Made by a program: the position numbers and the translations under genes
In this document: positions 1-6,772 of the stretch, one piece after another
How positions within the stretch are numbered: the first letter of the stretch is position 1
How the letters are laid out: the number at the start of each line of letters is the position of its first letter
Source of the DNA: Chloroflexota bacterium
GTDB taxonomy: Bacteria; Chloroflexota; Chloroflexia; Thermomicrobiales; JADLAZ01
NCBI GenBank assembly: GCA_020849725.1
Contig: JADLAZ010000135.1
Location: forward strand, 1 to 9,828
Direction: 5' to 3'
DNA length: 9,828 bases
Notes under the pieces: generated by a model
What the model was told of the DNA's origin: nothing
Seen by the model: only the letters and a program-made list of their open reading frames with translations
Database searches by the model: none

Positions 1-320
1 ACCTGCAGCAGCATCGCCACCAGCGCCAGCGACAGCGTCGCCTCGATCAGCAGGCCGACTTCAGTGTTCCAGGAGAAGCGCTTGATGTAGAGCAGAAACG
101 GCGCCACGCCGAAGCACAGCCCGATGCCGAGCCACGGCCGGAACACGCCCACCACCACCAGCGGCAGCGCCAGCACGCCGCCGACGATGGCCGTCTGCAC
201 GCGCCCGGAGCCGTTGGCCAGCACCGCGCCCAGCGTCAGCCCGACCACCAGCATCAATGCCGCCGAGATGGCGTTCGTCAGCGTGACATTCGTCGTCCAC
301 CAGCGGGCGGCTGTGGTCAC
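1..320 (-). CDS. Polytopic membrane protein, N-terminal part (possible O-antigen ligase/Wzy-like polymerase), runs off left edge
   Basis: Only the first 106 residues lie in the window. They are strongly hydrophobic, with about four predicted membrane segments near residues 17-35, 42-60, 63-80 and 88-105, joined by short loops such as NGSGR and KRFSWNTE. The start is GTG at 320-318. An in-frame TGA lies about 60 bp upstream with no other usable start codon between, and GGAG sits 7 nt before the GTG, so the start is well supported. It follows the Wzc-like kinase gene by 135 bp on the same strand. In polysaccharide loci a multi-spanning protein in this place is often the O-antigen ligase/polymerase (Wzy or WaaL type), and the many closely packed short helices fit. 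No diagnostic periplasmic loop is visible, so the role is inferred from topology and context. A flippase or unrelated membrane protein remains possible. Confidence 0.75.
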   Translation of the reverse strand, partial: MTTAARWWTTNVTLTNAISAALMLVVGLTLGAVLANGSGRVQTAIVGGVLALPLVVVGVFRPWLGIGLCFGVAPFLLYIKRFSWNTEVGLLIEATLSLALVAMLLQ

Positions 321-327
321 CGGTTCA

Positions 328-331
328 CTCC
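328..331 (-). promoter_or_regulatory. Shine-Dalgarno GGAG for the left-edge membrane protein
   Basis: GGAG on the minus strand lies 7 nt before the GTG at 320. It fixes the start of a gene whose only candidate initiation codon downstream of the preceding in-frame stop is this GTG. Confidence 0.6.
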
Positions 332-370
332 AGCGCTGTGATGTGACATAGAGCCTGGTGCGCCTGGGGC

Positions 371-412
371 CGCGGCCTCAGCCGGTCTCTGGTTGCTCCG
401 GCTGAGGCCGCG
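371..412. other. 15-bp perfect hairpin in the gap between the tyrosine kinase and membrane protein genes
   Basis: CGCGGCCTCAGCCGG (371-385) is exactly complementary to 398-412, leaving a 12-nt loop (386-397). It sits 44 bp after the kinase stop codon and about 50 bp before the next start. On the minus strand no T-run follows the stem, so it is not a classical intrinsic terminator. It could be a U-tract-less terminator, an attenuator setting the level of the downstream membrane protein gene, or an mRNA-stability element. The structure is read directly from the sequence; the role is inference. Confidence 0.65.
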
Positions 413-455
413 ACTCCAGCGGCACGAATGCTCAGCACCCAGCACGCATCACTCA

Positions 456-2183
456 CTACGTGCTGGCGGCGGCCGGCGGTGGCTCCGGGGGCCGCGCCAC
501 CGGCGTCTTCGGCCGCGCCCGGCGGCGGAAGTCGATCGGGCTCATCTTGCCGGAGCCGGTCATTGGCTGGTAGTAGTCGTCGTCGATCTTATTGACGACC
601 ACGCCCTGCACCTCGACGCCTACCTTCTGGAAGAGATCGATCGTGCGCGCCTCACGCTCTTGCAGCAGGCGCGTCGAGTCGACCACCAGCAGCACACGGT
701 CGAGGTACGTCGACAGGATCTGGGCATCGACGAAGACTGACACCGGCGGCGAGTCGCAGATGACGATGTCGAAGTGCGTCTTCATCTGCTCGAACAGCGC
801 CTGCGTCGTCTCCTCCCAGAGCAGCTCCGGCGGATTGTCGTGCAGCGTGCCGCTCGGCATGACGTACAGGTTCTTGTAGGCGGTGGTGACGACGACCTCG
901 GACACCGCCGCCCGCCCGGCCAGCACGTCGGTCAGGCCGCGCGCGTCGAGCTTGTAGCCGAAGTGGGCGTGCATCATCGGATGGCGCAGGTCGCCGTCGA
1001 TGATCAGCACCCGATAGCCGAGGCGGGCCAGTGCCGTGCCGGTGTTGGCCGCGACCGTCGTCTTGCCGTCGCGCGGGCGAGTGCTGGCGACCAGCACCGC
1101 CGTCGGCAGGCCGCGCGTCGCCTTGTCGGCGGCGTCGGACAGGATGTTGACCGGCAGCGCGTTGAACGCCTCGAACGCCTTGGGCGGCAACTCGCTCGGC
1201 TTCGGCCGGCGCCGTTCCGTTAGCCGCCGCCGCCAGCTCAGGAAGCGGCTGATGAGCGGCAGCTCCATCTCGATCAGGATGTTATCCAGCGCCGACACCC
1301 GCCCGCGATAGTGCGGGATGACGCCCAGCACGGCCAGGCCTAACTGCTGCGCGATCGGCTGCGGCGAGCGCACGGACAGGTCGAGGTACTCCAGCGCCAG
1401 CGCCACGGCCACGCCCAGCCCCAGGCTGACCAGCGCGGCGACGGCGGCGATCTGCGGCACCTGGCGCGCTTCGCGCTGGTCGGGCGTCACCGCTGGCTCG
1501 GCCACCTCGACCGAGGCCGGGCGCAAGCTGGGGAAGCGCGCCAGCAGTTGGGCGCTCTCCAGCCGATCCTGCGCCCGCTGCAGCGCCGTCTGCGTCGTGA
1601 CGAGGCGATCCAGCGCCGCCTTCGCCGCCGCCGAGTTCGGCGCCGCGCTCTTCGATACTTCTTCATACTCGCGCCGGGCGGAGTCGAAATTCTGCTGCGC
1701 CTGGTCCAACTGCTCCTTGAGGAACGCCTCACCACCCTTCGTCTGCTGGTCGAGCAGGTCCTGGTTGTAGGTGATGAAGGCGGTTGAGACGGCATTGGCG
1801 ATATCGCGCGACAGCACCGCCTCCGGCGCGGCCGCAGTGATGCGCAGCAGGTTGGAGCCGCCGATGCGGCTGACGCCGAGCGACCGGCGGAAGTCCTGCA
1901 CGGTCGTGTCGAGGTTCTTGTCCTGGATCACCTTCTCCAACACCGACCGCGACAGCACAGTCTCCTGGATCGTCGAAAACAGGATGCCGGCGGTGAAGCC
2001 GTCCAGTCGGCCGACATCGCCGACCACGCCTGGCGTCAGCGCCACGCGCAAGCGCGTCTCCGCCCGCCAGATTGGTGGCTGGCGCAGCGTCACGATCGTG
2101 GCCGTGCCAGCGGTGATGATCATCAGGAAGATGATCATCCACAGCCGCTTGCGGACGGCTCGATAGAAGCTCCAGAACTCCAC
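456..2183 (-). CDS. Polysaccharide co-polymerase and BY-type tyrosine autokinase (Wzz + CpsD/Wzc-like)
   Basis: This 575-residue inner-membrane protein should control polysaccharide chain length and assembly by cycles of tyrosine autophosphorylation. Residues 1-35 are a Wzz-type N-terminus with a membrane helix at about 15-33. Residues 40-240 form the external part, with a Gln/Ala-rich coiled coil near 150-215. A second helix spans about 244-265, preceded by the Pro-bearing segment usual before it. The cytoplasmic kinase follows: Walker A near 367-376 with Lys374, Walker A' (IIDGDLRHP) with Asp396 and Asp398, and Walker B (IVICDSPP) with Asp477. The tail has only two tyrosines (537-538) and ends Pro-rich. 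The usual ExxRxxR oligomerisation motif reads ExxNxxP at 338-344. The GTG start at 2183-2181 has GAGAGG 6 nt upstream and begins at the normal Wzz N-terminus. The gap before this gene is 139 bp, so it may have its own promoter. Confidence 0.93.
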   Translation of the reverse strand: MEFWSFYRAVRKRLWMIIFLMIITAGTATIVTLRQPPIWRAETRLRVALTPGVVGDVGRLDGFTAGILFSTIQETVLSRSVLEKVIQDKNLDTTVQDFRRSLGVSRIGGSNLLRITAAAPEAVLSRDIANAVSTAFITYNQDLLDQQTKGGEAFLKEQLDQAQQNFDSARREYEEVSKSAAPNSAAAKAALDRLVTTQTALQRAQDRLESAQLLARFPSLRPASVEVAEPAVTPDQREARQVPQIAAVAALVSLGLGVAVALALEYLDLSVRSPQPIAQQLGLAVLGVIPHYRGRVSALDNILIEMELPLISRFLSWRRRLTERRRPKPSELPPKAFEAFNALPVNILSDAADKATRGLPTAVLVASTRPRDGKTTVAANTGTALARLGYRVLIIDGDLRHPMMHAHFGYKLDARGLTDVLAGRAAVSEVVVTTAYKNLYVMPSGTLHDNPPELLWEETTQALFEQMKTHFDIVICDSPPVSVFVDAQILSTYLDRVLLVVDSTRLLQEREARTIDLFQKVGVEVQGVVVNKIDDDYYQPMTGSGKMSPIDFRRRARPKTPVARPPEPPPAAAST

Positions 2184-2228
2184 AGGCTGCCTCTCTCTCC
2201 GTGACAGCGTGCCCCGGCGCCGGCGGTC

Positions 2229-2247
2229 CCGCGCGGCGTTCGCGCGG
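2229..2247. other. Small GC hairpin upstream of the tyrosine kinase gene
   Basis: CCGCGCG (2229-2235) pairs with CGCGCGG (2241-2247) around a 5-nt loop, about 45 bp upstream of the kinase GTG. There is no T-run on either side. In such GC-rich sequence a 7-bp stem can occur by chance, so the role is uncertain. The rest of the 2184-2322 gap holds a 10-bp palindrome CCGGCGCCGG (2214-2223) and the TTTCCTAC repeat listed separately; no clear -10/-35 pair was seen. Confidence 0.3.
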
Positions 2248-2274
2248 CCCGTGGCATCCGTGAGTCCGGGGAGA

Positions 2275-2303
2275 TTTCCTACCCCTTCTCACGCCTTTCC
2301 TAC
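2275..2303. repeat. Direct repeat TTTCCTAC, two copies 21 bp apart
   Basis: TTTCCTAC occurs at 2275-2282 and 2296-2303 (GTAGGAAA on the coding strand), just after the stop of the sugar transferase fusion gene and about 95 bp upstream of the kinase start. The 21-bp period is two helical turns, a geometry that suits a protein binding one face of DNA. It is less GC-rich than its surroundings. No other evidence supports an operator. Confidence 0.3.
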
Positions 2304-2322
2304 GAACTGACGCCGGCTGGTG

Positions 2323-3999
2323 TCACTGAGCGCCGCGCCGCGCCAGCAAGGCCGGGATCGTCAGGAGCAGGATTTTCGCATCGTTCCAGAACGAGTGCGT
2401 GACGGCGTAGTAATTGTCGAGCACGATGCGCTCCTCGGCCGACAGGTCCGACCGGCCGCTGATCTGCCACAGGCCGGTCAGCCCGGCCGGGGCATTGAAG
2501 CGCAACTGCTGCCACTCCTCGCTCAGCGCCTCCGCCTCGTAGATCGGCAGGGGCCGGTTGCCGACCAACTGCATGTCGCCTTTGACGACGTTGACCAGTT
2601 GCGGCAACTCGTCCAGACTGGTGGCGCGGAGGAAGCGGCCGATGCGGGTGATGCGCGGGTCGTTCTCGATCTTGACGAAGGCGCCGCCGCGGTACTGATT
2701 GCGCGCCAGCACCTCCTGCAAGCGGCGGTCGGCGTCAACGTACATCGTCCGGAACTTGAACAGCTCGAAGACGCGGCTCCGACGTGGCTCTGGCCGCTGC
2801 GCGCCGACGCGCAACTGGGTGTAGAGGACCGGCCCGGCCGAGTCGAGCCGCACCAGCAGCGCCACGATCGCCAGCACCGGCAGCAGCGCCAGCAGCGCGA
2901 CCAGGGCGATGGCGCTGTGCAGCGCCTGGCGCAGCAGCGCGCCCCAGTCGCGCGGCTCGATGGCCGCCAGCGTCTCGCCGTCGACGACGTAGCTGGAGGC
3001 GCTGCGCTCCGGCTCGACCAGCACGCTGCCGCGCGCGATCGCCCGCTCCAGCCGCATCGCCAGGCCCACGCGCGTGCGCGGCAGGACAATGCTCTGCCGC
3101 ACGCGCGCGCCGCGCTCGATCACACTGCGCTCCCCGATGACGCCGCTGGCGACGATCACGTCGCGGGCCACGGTCGCCCCGGCGCCGATGGCCACCGGCG
3201 CGTGCAGCACTGCCTGCGGACTGACCCGCGCGCCGGCGCCGGTCCAGATGCCTGGATGCATCTCCTGGCCGGCCGGTCGCTGCCCGCCGACCCGGCCGGC
3301 CAGCACGTCGTCGTTCGCCTGGAGGTAGAGTTGGTGCGAGGCGATTGGCAGCCAGTAGCCGGTGGCCCGATGGCGGTAGACCGGCACACCGGCCTCGATC
3401 AGCAGCGGCAGCAGGTCCGCGCCCAGGTTGCGCACCTCCGGCGTGATGTAGGCCAGCGCCGCCGCTTCCATCAGGTACATCCCGGCGCTGACCAGGCCGC
3501 CGGGCTGGGCATCGCGCCCGCCACGCATGCTCCGCACCCGCCCCTGCGCATCGGCGTCGATCCAGCCATAGCGGGCACGACCGGTCGCCAGGTCATCGGC
3601 ACATGGCTCGACGCCGACGACGGTTACCAGCGCGCCACTCTGCCGGTGCGCCGCCAGGACCGCCGGCAGGTCGATATCGGTCAGGATATCGCCTACGATC
3701 ACGGCGAAGGTCGTGCGCAGCCGGTCCTGCAGTCGCCGCAGCGTCGTGGCGCTGCCGAAGGGTGGCCGCTCGTAGGCGAAGCTGACCGGCAGTGGCGCCG
3801 CGGCGCAAGCCGCCTCGACGGCGTGGGCCAGCCGGTAGGTGTTGACAATCACGTCGCTGACGCCGCTCGCGTGAAGATAGTCGAGCGAGCGGCGCACCAG
3901 CGGCACGTTCGCCACCGGCAGCGTCGCCGGCGGCATGGTTGCCGTTACCGGATGCAGGCGATTGTCAAATCCGGCAGCCAGCAGGACAGCCTTGAGCAT
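2323..3999 (-). CDS. Fusion: degenerate sugar nucleotidyltransferase domain + left-handed beta-helix + polyprenyl-phosphate sugar-1-phosphate transferase
   Basis: This 558-residue protein joins two enzymes of sugar activation. Residues 1-230 resemble nucleotidyltransferases ([10 protein letters not shown] start, VGDILTDID near 102-110, VSAGMYLM near 170-177, [17 protein letters not shown] at 214-230). Residues about 246-312 look like the hexapeptide beta-helix common after such domains. Residues 355-558 are a bacterial sugar transferase (WcaJ/ExoY class). It has one hydrophobic segment (about 360-384), LFKFRTM (413-419), the DE catalytic pair in SLDELPQL (Asp463, Glu464) and VGNRPLP (479-485). 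This half should transfer a sugar-1-phosphate from a nucleotide sugar to polyprenyl phosphate, initiating the repeat unit at the membrane. The nucleotidyltransferase half has lost signature residues (see findings). The ATG at 3999 was chosen because AGGAGA lies 8 nt upstream and the family N-terminus begins there. An in-frame ATG at 4038 is the alternative. Confidence 0.92.
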   Translation of the reverse strand: MLKAVLLAAGFDNRLHPVTATMPPATLPVANVPLVRRSLDYLHASGVSDVIVNTYRLAHAVEAACAAAPLPVSFAYERPPFGSATTLRRLQDRLRTTFAVIVGDILTDIDLPAVLAAHRQSGALVTVVGVEPCADDLATGRARYGWIDADAQGRVRSMRGGRDAQPGGLVSAGMYLMEAAALAYITPEVRNLGADLLPLLIEAGVPVYRHRATGYWLPIASHQLYLQANDDVLAGRVGGQRPAGQEMHPGIWTGAGARVSPQAVLHAPVAIGAGATVARDVIVASGVIGERSVIERGARVRQSIVLPRTRVGLAMRLERAIARGSVLVEPERSASSYVVDGETLAAIEPRDWGALLRQALHSAIALVALLALLPVLAIVALLVRLDSAGPVLYTQLRVGAQRPEPRRSRVFELFKFRTMYVDADRRLQEVLARNQYRGGAFVKIENDPRITRIGRFLRATSLDELPQLVNVVKGDMQLVGNRPLPIYEAEALSEEWQQLRFNAPAGLTGLWQISGRSDLSAEERIVLDNYYAVTHSFWNDAKILLLTIPALLARRGAQ

Positions 4000-4007
4000 G
4001 GGCGGAT

Positions 4008-4013
4008 TCTCCT
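4008..4013 (-). promoter_or_regulatory. Shine-Dalgarno AGGAGA deciding the start of the sugar transferase fusion
   Basis: AGGAGA on the minus strand lies 8 nt before the ATG at 3999. The upstream in-frame ATG at 4038 has a purine run (GAAGGAA) almost touching it, which is too close for good initiation. This favours the inner start. Confidence 0.6.
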
Positions 4014-4053
4014 GGAGAGGCGCGCTCGTGTCGGCCATTCCTTCGGCATTCCG

Positions 4054-4506
4054 CTATCGCGCCGCGATGTCCTCACCCGGCGCCGGCTCGACGATATCGA
4101 TCAGGTGATGCAGGTGAATGCGGGTCATCATCACCCGCAGCGCGGCGGTCGGGTTGACGATGCGCAGCGCACCGCCGGCGTCGGCGACCAGGCTGGCGAG
4201 GCGGACCAGCACGGCCAGCCCGACGCCGTCGGCCTGCGCCAGGCCGGCGAGGTCGATATCGATCTGGCGTGCCCGCTCGCCCTGCTCGATCACCTTCTTC
4301 AGCAGCGGCGCCGTCGCCGCCGACAGCTTGCCTTCCAGCCGCAGCACCAGCCGCCCGCTCGATCCCGCCACCGCCTCGAGGCGTAGCCCCTTGCGCTGCA
4401 GCTCGGTCACCAGCGCCGTCGCCACCGGCGCCGCGGTGGCATCGGTCGCCGACGTGGCGCCCGACGCCAGCTTGCGGTGGGCGTCGGCGAGATCGAAGGT
4501 GGCCAT
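4054..4506 (-). CDS. STAS-domain protein (anti-sigma factor antagonist-like), phosphosite Ser absent
   Basis: This is a 150-residue soluble protein. Residues 1-40 form an Ala/Thr-rich extension and residues about 41-140 a STAS domain: VLRLEGKLSA at the start, IDIDLAGL at 82-89, the loop DGVGLAVLV at 93-101, and LRIVNPTAALRVMM near 114-127. STAS proteins of the SpoIIAA type bind anti-sigma kinases and switch partners when a Ser in the DSSG loop is phosphorylated. Here the loop is D93-G-V-G96, so that switch is missing. The ATG at 4506 has AGGAAAGGA ending 7 nt upstream. It lies 38 bp after the glycosyltransferase stop and 54 bp before the fusion gene, so it is in the polysaccharide operon, where it may act as an adaptor binding a neighbouring protein. 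No anti-sigma kinase of the RsbW type is seen in the window. Domain call is firm; partner unknown. Confidence 0.88.
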   Translation of the reverse strand: MATFDLADAHRKLASGATSATDATAAPVATALVTELQRKGLRLEAVAGSSGRLVLRLEGKLSAATAPLLKKVIEQGERARQIDIDLAGLAQADGVGLAVLVRLASLVADAGGALRIVNPTAALRVMMTRIHLHHLIDIVEPAPGEDIAAR

Positions 4507-4522
4507 GCCGGGGTCCTTTCCT

Positions 4523-4548
4523 GTGATCGGCGCGTAGTCGGCGATCAC
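4523..4548. other. Dyad GTGATCG-N12-CGATCAC at the glycosyltransferase/STAS junction
   Basis: A 7-bp inverted repeat (4523-4529 with 4542-4548) surrounds a 12-nt loop and covers the stop codon of the upstream glycosyltransferase (4547-4545). It ends next to the Shine-Dalgarno of the STAS gene (4514-4522). As RNA it could form a hairpin that adjusts STAS translation relative to the glycosyltransferase; as DNA it could be an operator. The repeat is seen directly; function is inferred. Confidence 0.4.
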
Positions 4549-5801
4549 CGCTCGGGCATCAAACGCTCGGCCGCCGCGGGTTGACCGGCGCCGGCTGCGG
4601 GCCGGGTCGCTGCCTGGTTCGCCGTCGAGCGCGCGACCTTCTTCCATGTCACCTGCTGCTTGCCGCCGAGGTAGCGGTACAGACCGGCCAGGACGGCCAG
4701 GTTCATTACCACAAAGTACGTCGGGATCGACACCAGCTTGAGGCGGCCGAGACGATGGTTCGGCAACGCCATGCCCAGCGCCGCCACACCATACAGCAGT
4801 ACCTGCCCCAACAGCGTCAGCCCGTAGAGCAGCGGCCGGCTCGGCAGCAGCGCCAGGTTGATGATCAGCAGCAGCGGCAGCAGCAGCGGCACGACCGCCC
4901 AGCGCAGCACGCGGTGCGAGACGTACTCGAAAGCCAGCACTCCATGGCGCGGATGCAGCAGGCCGCGCAGGCGCACGATCGACTGGAAGCCGCCGGCGGC
5001 GATGCGCGCCTTGCGCTCGAACTCGTCGGCATCGGCGGCCGGCGCCTCCTCCAGCGAGATCGCCTCTGGCTCGTAGATCACCCGGTAGCCTTGCTCGGCG
5101 ATGCGCATCGACAGGATGAAATCTTCGATGAACGAGTCTGGCTCCGGTGGCGTGAACACCGACCGGCGCACGGCCATGATCTCGCCGGCCGCGCCGACAA
5201 CCGACCAGACCGTGCTGTCCATTCGCTTCAGGTACGACTCGTAGCGCCAGTAGAGGCCGGCCTGGTGGCTGACGCGCTCGCTGGCCGCCTCGACGATCCG
5301 CTTCTCGCCGGCCACGCAGCCGACGATCGGGTCGGCGAAGTGGCGCACCAGCCGGGCGATCGACTCGGGCGTGTACATCGAGTTGGCGTCGGAGAAGACC
5401 AGCACCTCGCCGCTGGCCAGAGCAGCCGCCCGGTTGGCCGCCGCTGGCTTGCCGCGTCGCTCTGGCTGATGCAGCGACACGATGCGCGGTGCGGCCGCGC
5501 GCGCGCCATACGCCTCGACCAGCCGCGCCGTACCGTCGGTCGAGCCGTCGCTGACGACCAGAACCTCCAGCCGGTCGGCCGGGTAGGCCAGCGCCAGGCT
5601 GTTGTCGAGCTTCTCGGTGATGACCTTTTCCTCGTTGTAGGCGCAGATGATGAGTGACACCATCGGCCGGTAGGCGTCGTCGCTGCGCACCGGCGCCGAC
5701 CGCAGTCGCGCCAGCAGCGTGATCACCAGCCCATAGCCGAGATAGGCATAGACGCATACGATCGCGGCGATCCAGAAGAGCAACTCGAGCGTGGCGCTCA
5801 C
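4545..5801 (-). CDS. Membrane-anchored family 2 glycosyltransferase, processive type (cellulose/poly-GlcNAc synthase-like)
   Basis: This 418-residue integral membrane protein should add sugar from a nucleotide donor to the growing polysaccharide at the inner face of the membrane. It has an N-terminal helix (about 6-32), a GT-A core from residue 46 (VSLIICAYNEE), VVSDGSTDGT (82-91, Asp85), RRGKPAAAN near 115-123, the metal-binding FSDAN (136-140), GAAGEIMA (203-210) and the acceptor-site acid pair in FIEDF (Glu226, Asp227). Three C-terminal helices lie at about 300-318, 325-345 and 358-376, followed by VTWKK, as in IcaA/PgaC/BcsA relatives. The QxxRW motif of processive synthases is replaced by RKARI, so it may add a single residue. 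The GTG start (5801) overlaps the preceding stop as GTGA and has a perfect AGGAGG 6 nt upstream. The tail after residue 390 is Ala/Pro-rich and looks disordered. Confidence 0.93.
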   Translation of the reverse strand: MSATLELLFWIAAIVCVYAYLGYGLVITLLARLRSAPVRSDDAYRPMVSLIICAYNEEKVITEKLDNSLALAYPADRLEVLVVSDGSTDGTARLVEAYGARAAAPRIVSLHQPERRGKPAAANRAAALASGEVLVFSDANSMYTPESIARLVRHFADPIVGCVAGEKRIVEAASERVSHQAGLYWRYESYLKRMDSTVWSVVGAAGEIMAVRRSVFTPPEPDSFIEDFILSMRIAEQGYRVIYEPEAISLEEAPAADADEFERKARIAAGGFQSIVRLRGLLHPRHGVLAFEYVSHRVLRWAVVPLLLPLLLIINLALLPSRPLLYGLTLLGQVLLYGVAALGMALPNHRLGRLKLVSIPTYFVVMNLAVLAGLYRYLGGKQQVTWKKVARSTANQAATRPAAGAGQPAAAERLMPER

Positions 5802-6772
5802 AGGCGACCTCCTGAGCGGGCGGGAACCGACCGGCCGGGCAGCAGCAGCCTCAGGTGCCAGCGCAGCGCCGCGCCGTAGGCCGTCAGCGCCGTGCGGGCG
5901 CCGGCATCGGCGCGCAGCAAGGCCGGCGGCAGTGCCAGCAGCCACCAAACCAGCAGCCCCACCTGGGCCTTGAGCCAGTAGAGCGCCACCGACGGCGTCG
6001 GATAGTGCTTGCGCACGAACAGGTAGCGGCTGCGGTAGTCGTAGAGCGTGGCCGCCACCTTCACCTGCTGGGCCGACTGACCGCCGTAGTGGACGATGGC
6101 CGGGCCGGGCAGGAAGACGACCGTCCAGCCGGCGGCGCGCAGCGCGTACTGCAGGTCGATCTCCTCACCGTAGACGAAGAAGCGCTCATCAAAGCCGCCC
6201 CCGATCCGCGCCAGCGCCGCCCGCCGCACCAGCAAGAACGCGCCGATGACCCAGTCGACCGGCGTTGGCGCGGCCGGCAGTCCATCGATCAGGCTGCCCT
6301 GGTCGCGGCCGAGCAGCCGCGCCGTCAGCTTATTGTCGACCAGTGTGCCCAGGAATGAGTAGAAGCGTCGCCAGGACGGCTGCAGCGTGCCGTCGCCGTT
6401 CAGCAGCCGCACCCCGACCGCGCCGACACTCCAGTTGGCCCGCAGATAGGCCAGCGCCGCCTGCACCGCACCCGGCAGCACGCGCGTATCCGGGTTGAGG
6501 AACAGCACGTCCTGGCCGGTGCTGATGGCCAGCCCCTGGTTGTTGGCGGCGGCAAAGCCACGGTTGACCTCGTTGGCGATCAGCGTCACCTCCGGGAAGT
6601 CGGCCGCGACCATGGCCGCCGTGCCGTCGGCTGAGGCATTGTCGACGACGATGGTCTGCGCTGTCAGCGGCGCCAGCGTCGCTCGCAGACTGGCCAGGCA
6701 CGCCGCCAGCAACGCCCGCGTGTTGTAGCTAACGATGATGATGGACAGATCTGGTGTGCCAGTGCTCAGCAT
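5798..6772 (-). CDS. Family 2 glycosyltransferase, rhamnosyltransferase-like
   Basis: This 324-residue enzyme should transfer a sugar, probably deoxyhexose such as rhamnose, onto the lipid-linked intermediate in the cytoplasm. Motifs are typical of the WbbL/RfbF-like group: LSIIIVSYNT (9-18), VVDNASADGT (42-51), NRGFAAANNQG (70-80), the metal-binding LNPDT (92-96), GAFLLVRR (177-184), FDERFFVYGEEIDL (194-207) and HYGGQS (228-233). A hydrophobic Trp/Leu-rich segment near 260-287 may attach it to the membrane. The ATG at 6772 overlaps the stop of the regulator gene as ATGCTGA (7 bp) and has AGGAG 7 nt upstream. Its own stop overlaps the next glycosyltransferase start by 4 bp. This chain indicates translational coupling of regulator and both glycosyltransferases. 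Donor and linkage cannot be read from sequence. All motifs are intact, in contrast to the regulator. Confidence 0.94.
   Translation of the reverse strand: MLSTGTPDLSIIIVSYNTRALLAACLASLRATLAPLTAQTIVVDNASADGTAAMVAADFPEVTLIANEVNRGFAAANNQGLAISTGQDVLFLNPDTRVLPGAVQAALAYLRANWSVGAVGVRLLNGDGTLQPSWRRFYSFLGTLVDNKLTARLLGRDQGSLIDGLPAAPTPVDWVIGAFLLVRRAALARIGGGFDERFFVYGEEIDLQYALRAAGWTVVFLPGPAIVHYGGQSAQQVKVAATLYDYRSRYLFVRKHYPTPSVALYWLKAQVGLLVWWLLALPPALLRADAGARTALTAYGAALRWHLRLLLPGRSVPARSGGRL
5808..5813 (-). promoter_or_regulatory. Consensus Shine-Dalgarno AGGAGG deciding the GTG start of the membrane glycosyltransferase
   Basis: AGGAGG on the minus strand lies 6 nt before the GTG at 5801 and inside the end of the upstream gene. 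It is the strongest ribosome binding site seen in the window. It supports the 4-bp GTGA overlap rather than a longer protein starting further upstream. Confidence 0.8.

Noticed and set aside
61..300. A 79-codon minus-strand open frame at the left edge
   Set aside because: It is Arg/Gly/Ala-rich and out of frame with the hydrophobic, well-started membrane protein covering the same bases.
371..412. Calling the 15-bp hairpin a standard rho-independent terminator
   Set aside because: No run of T follows the stem on the minus strand, nor on the plus strand.
4000..4038. Longer N-terminus of the sugar transferase fusion from ATG 4038
   Set aside because: The purine run is almost adjacent to that ATG, and the extra 13 residues precede the canonical nucleotidyltransferase start [10 protein letters not shown], which has a better-placed AGGAGA. 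It is not excluded entirely.
2320..4386. A 688-codon open frame on the plus strand opposite the sugar transferase fusion and STAS genes
   Set aside because: Its product is a low-complexity Arg/Gln/His/Asp-rich sequence with no fold motifs, the usual shadow of GC-rich genes. The minus strand here has clear family motifs.
4581..5657. A 358-codon plus-strand open frame opposite the membrane glycosyltransferase
   Set aside because: The translation is Arg/Gln/Val-rich without recognisable domains and lies wholly antisense to a gene with intact motifs.
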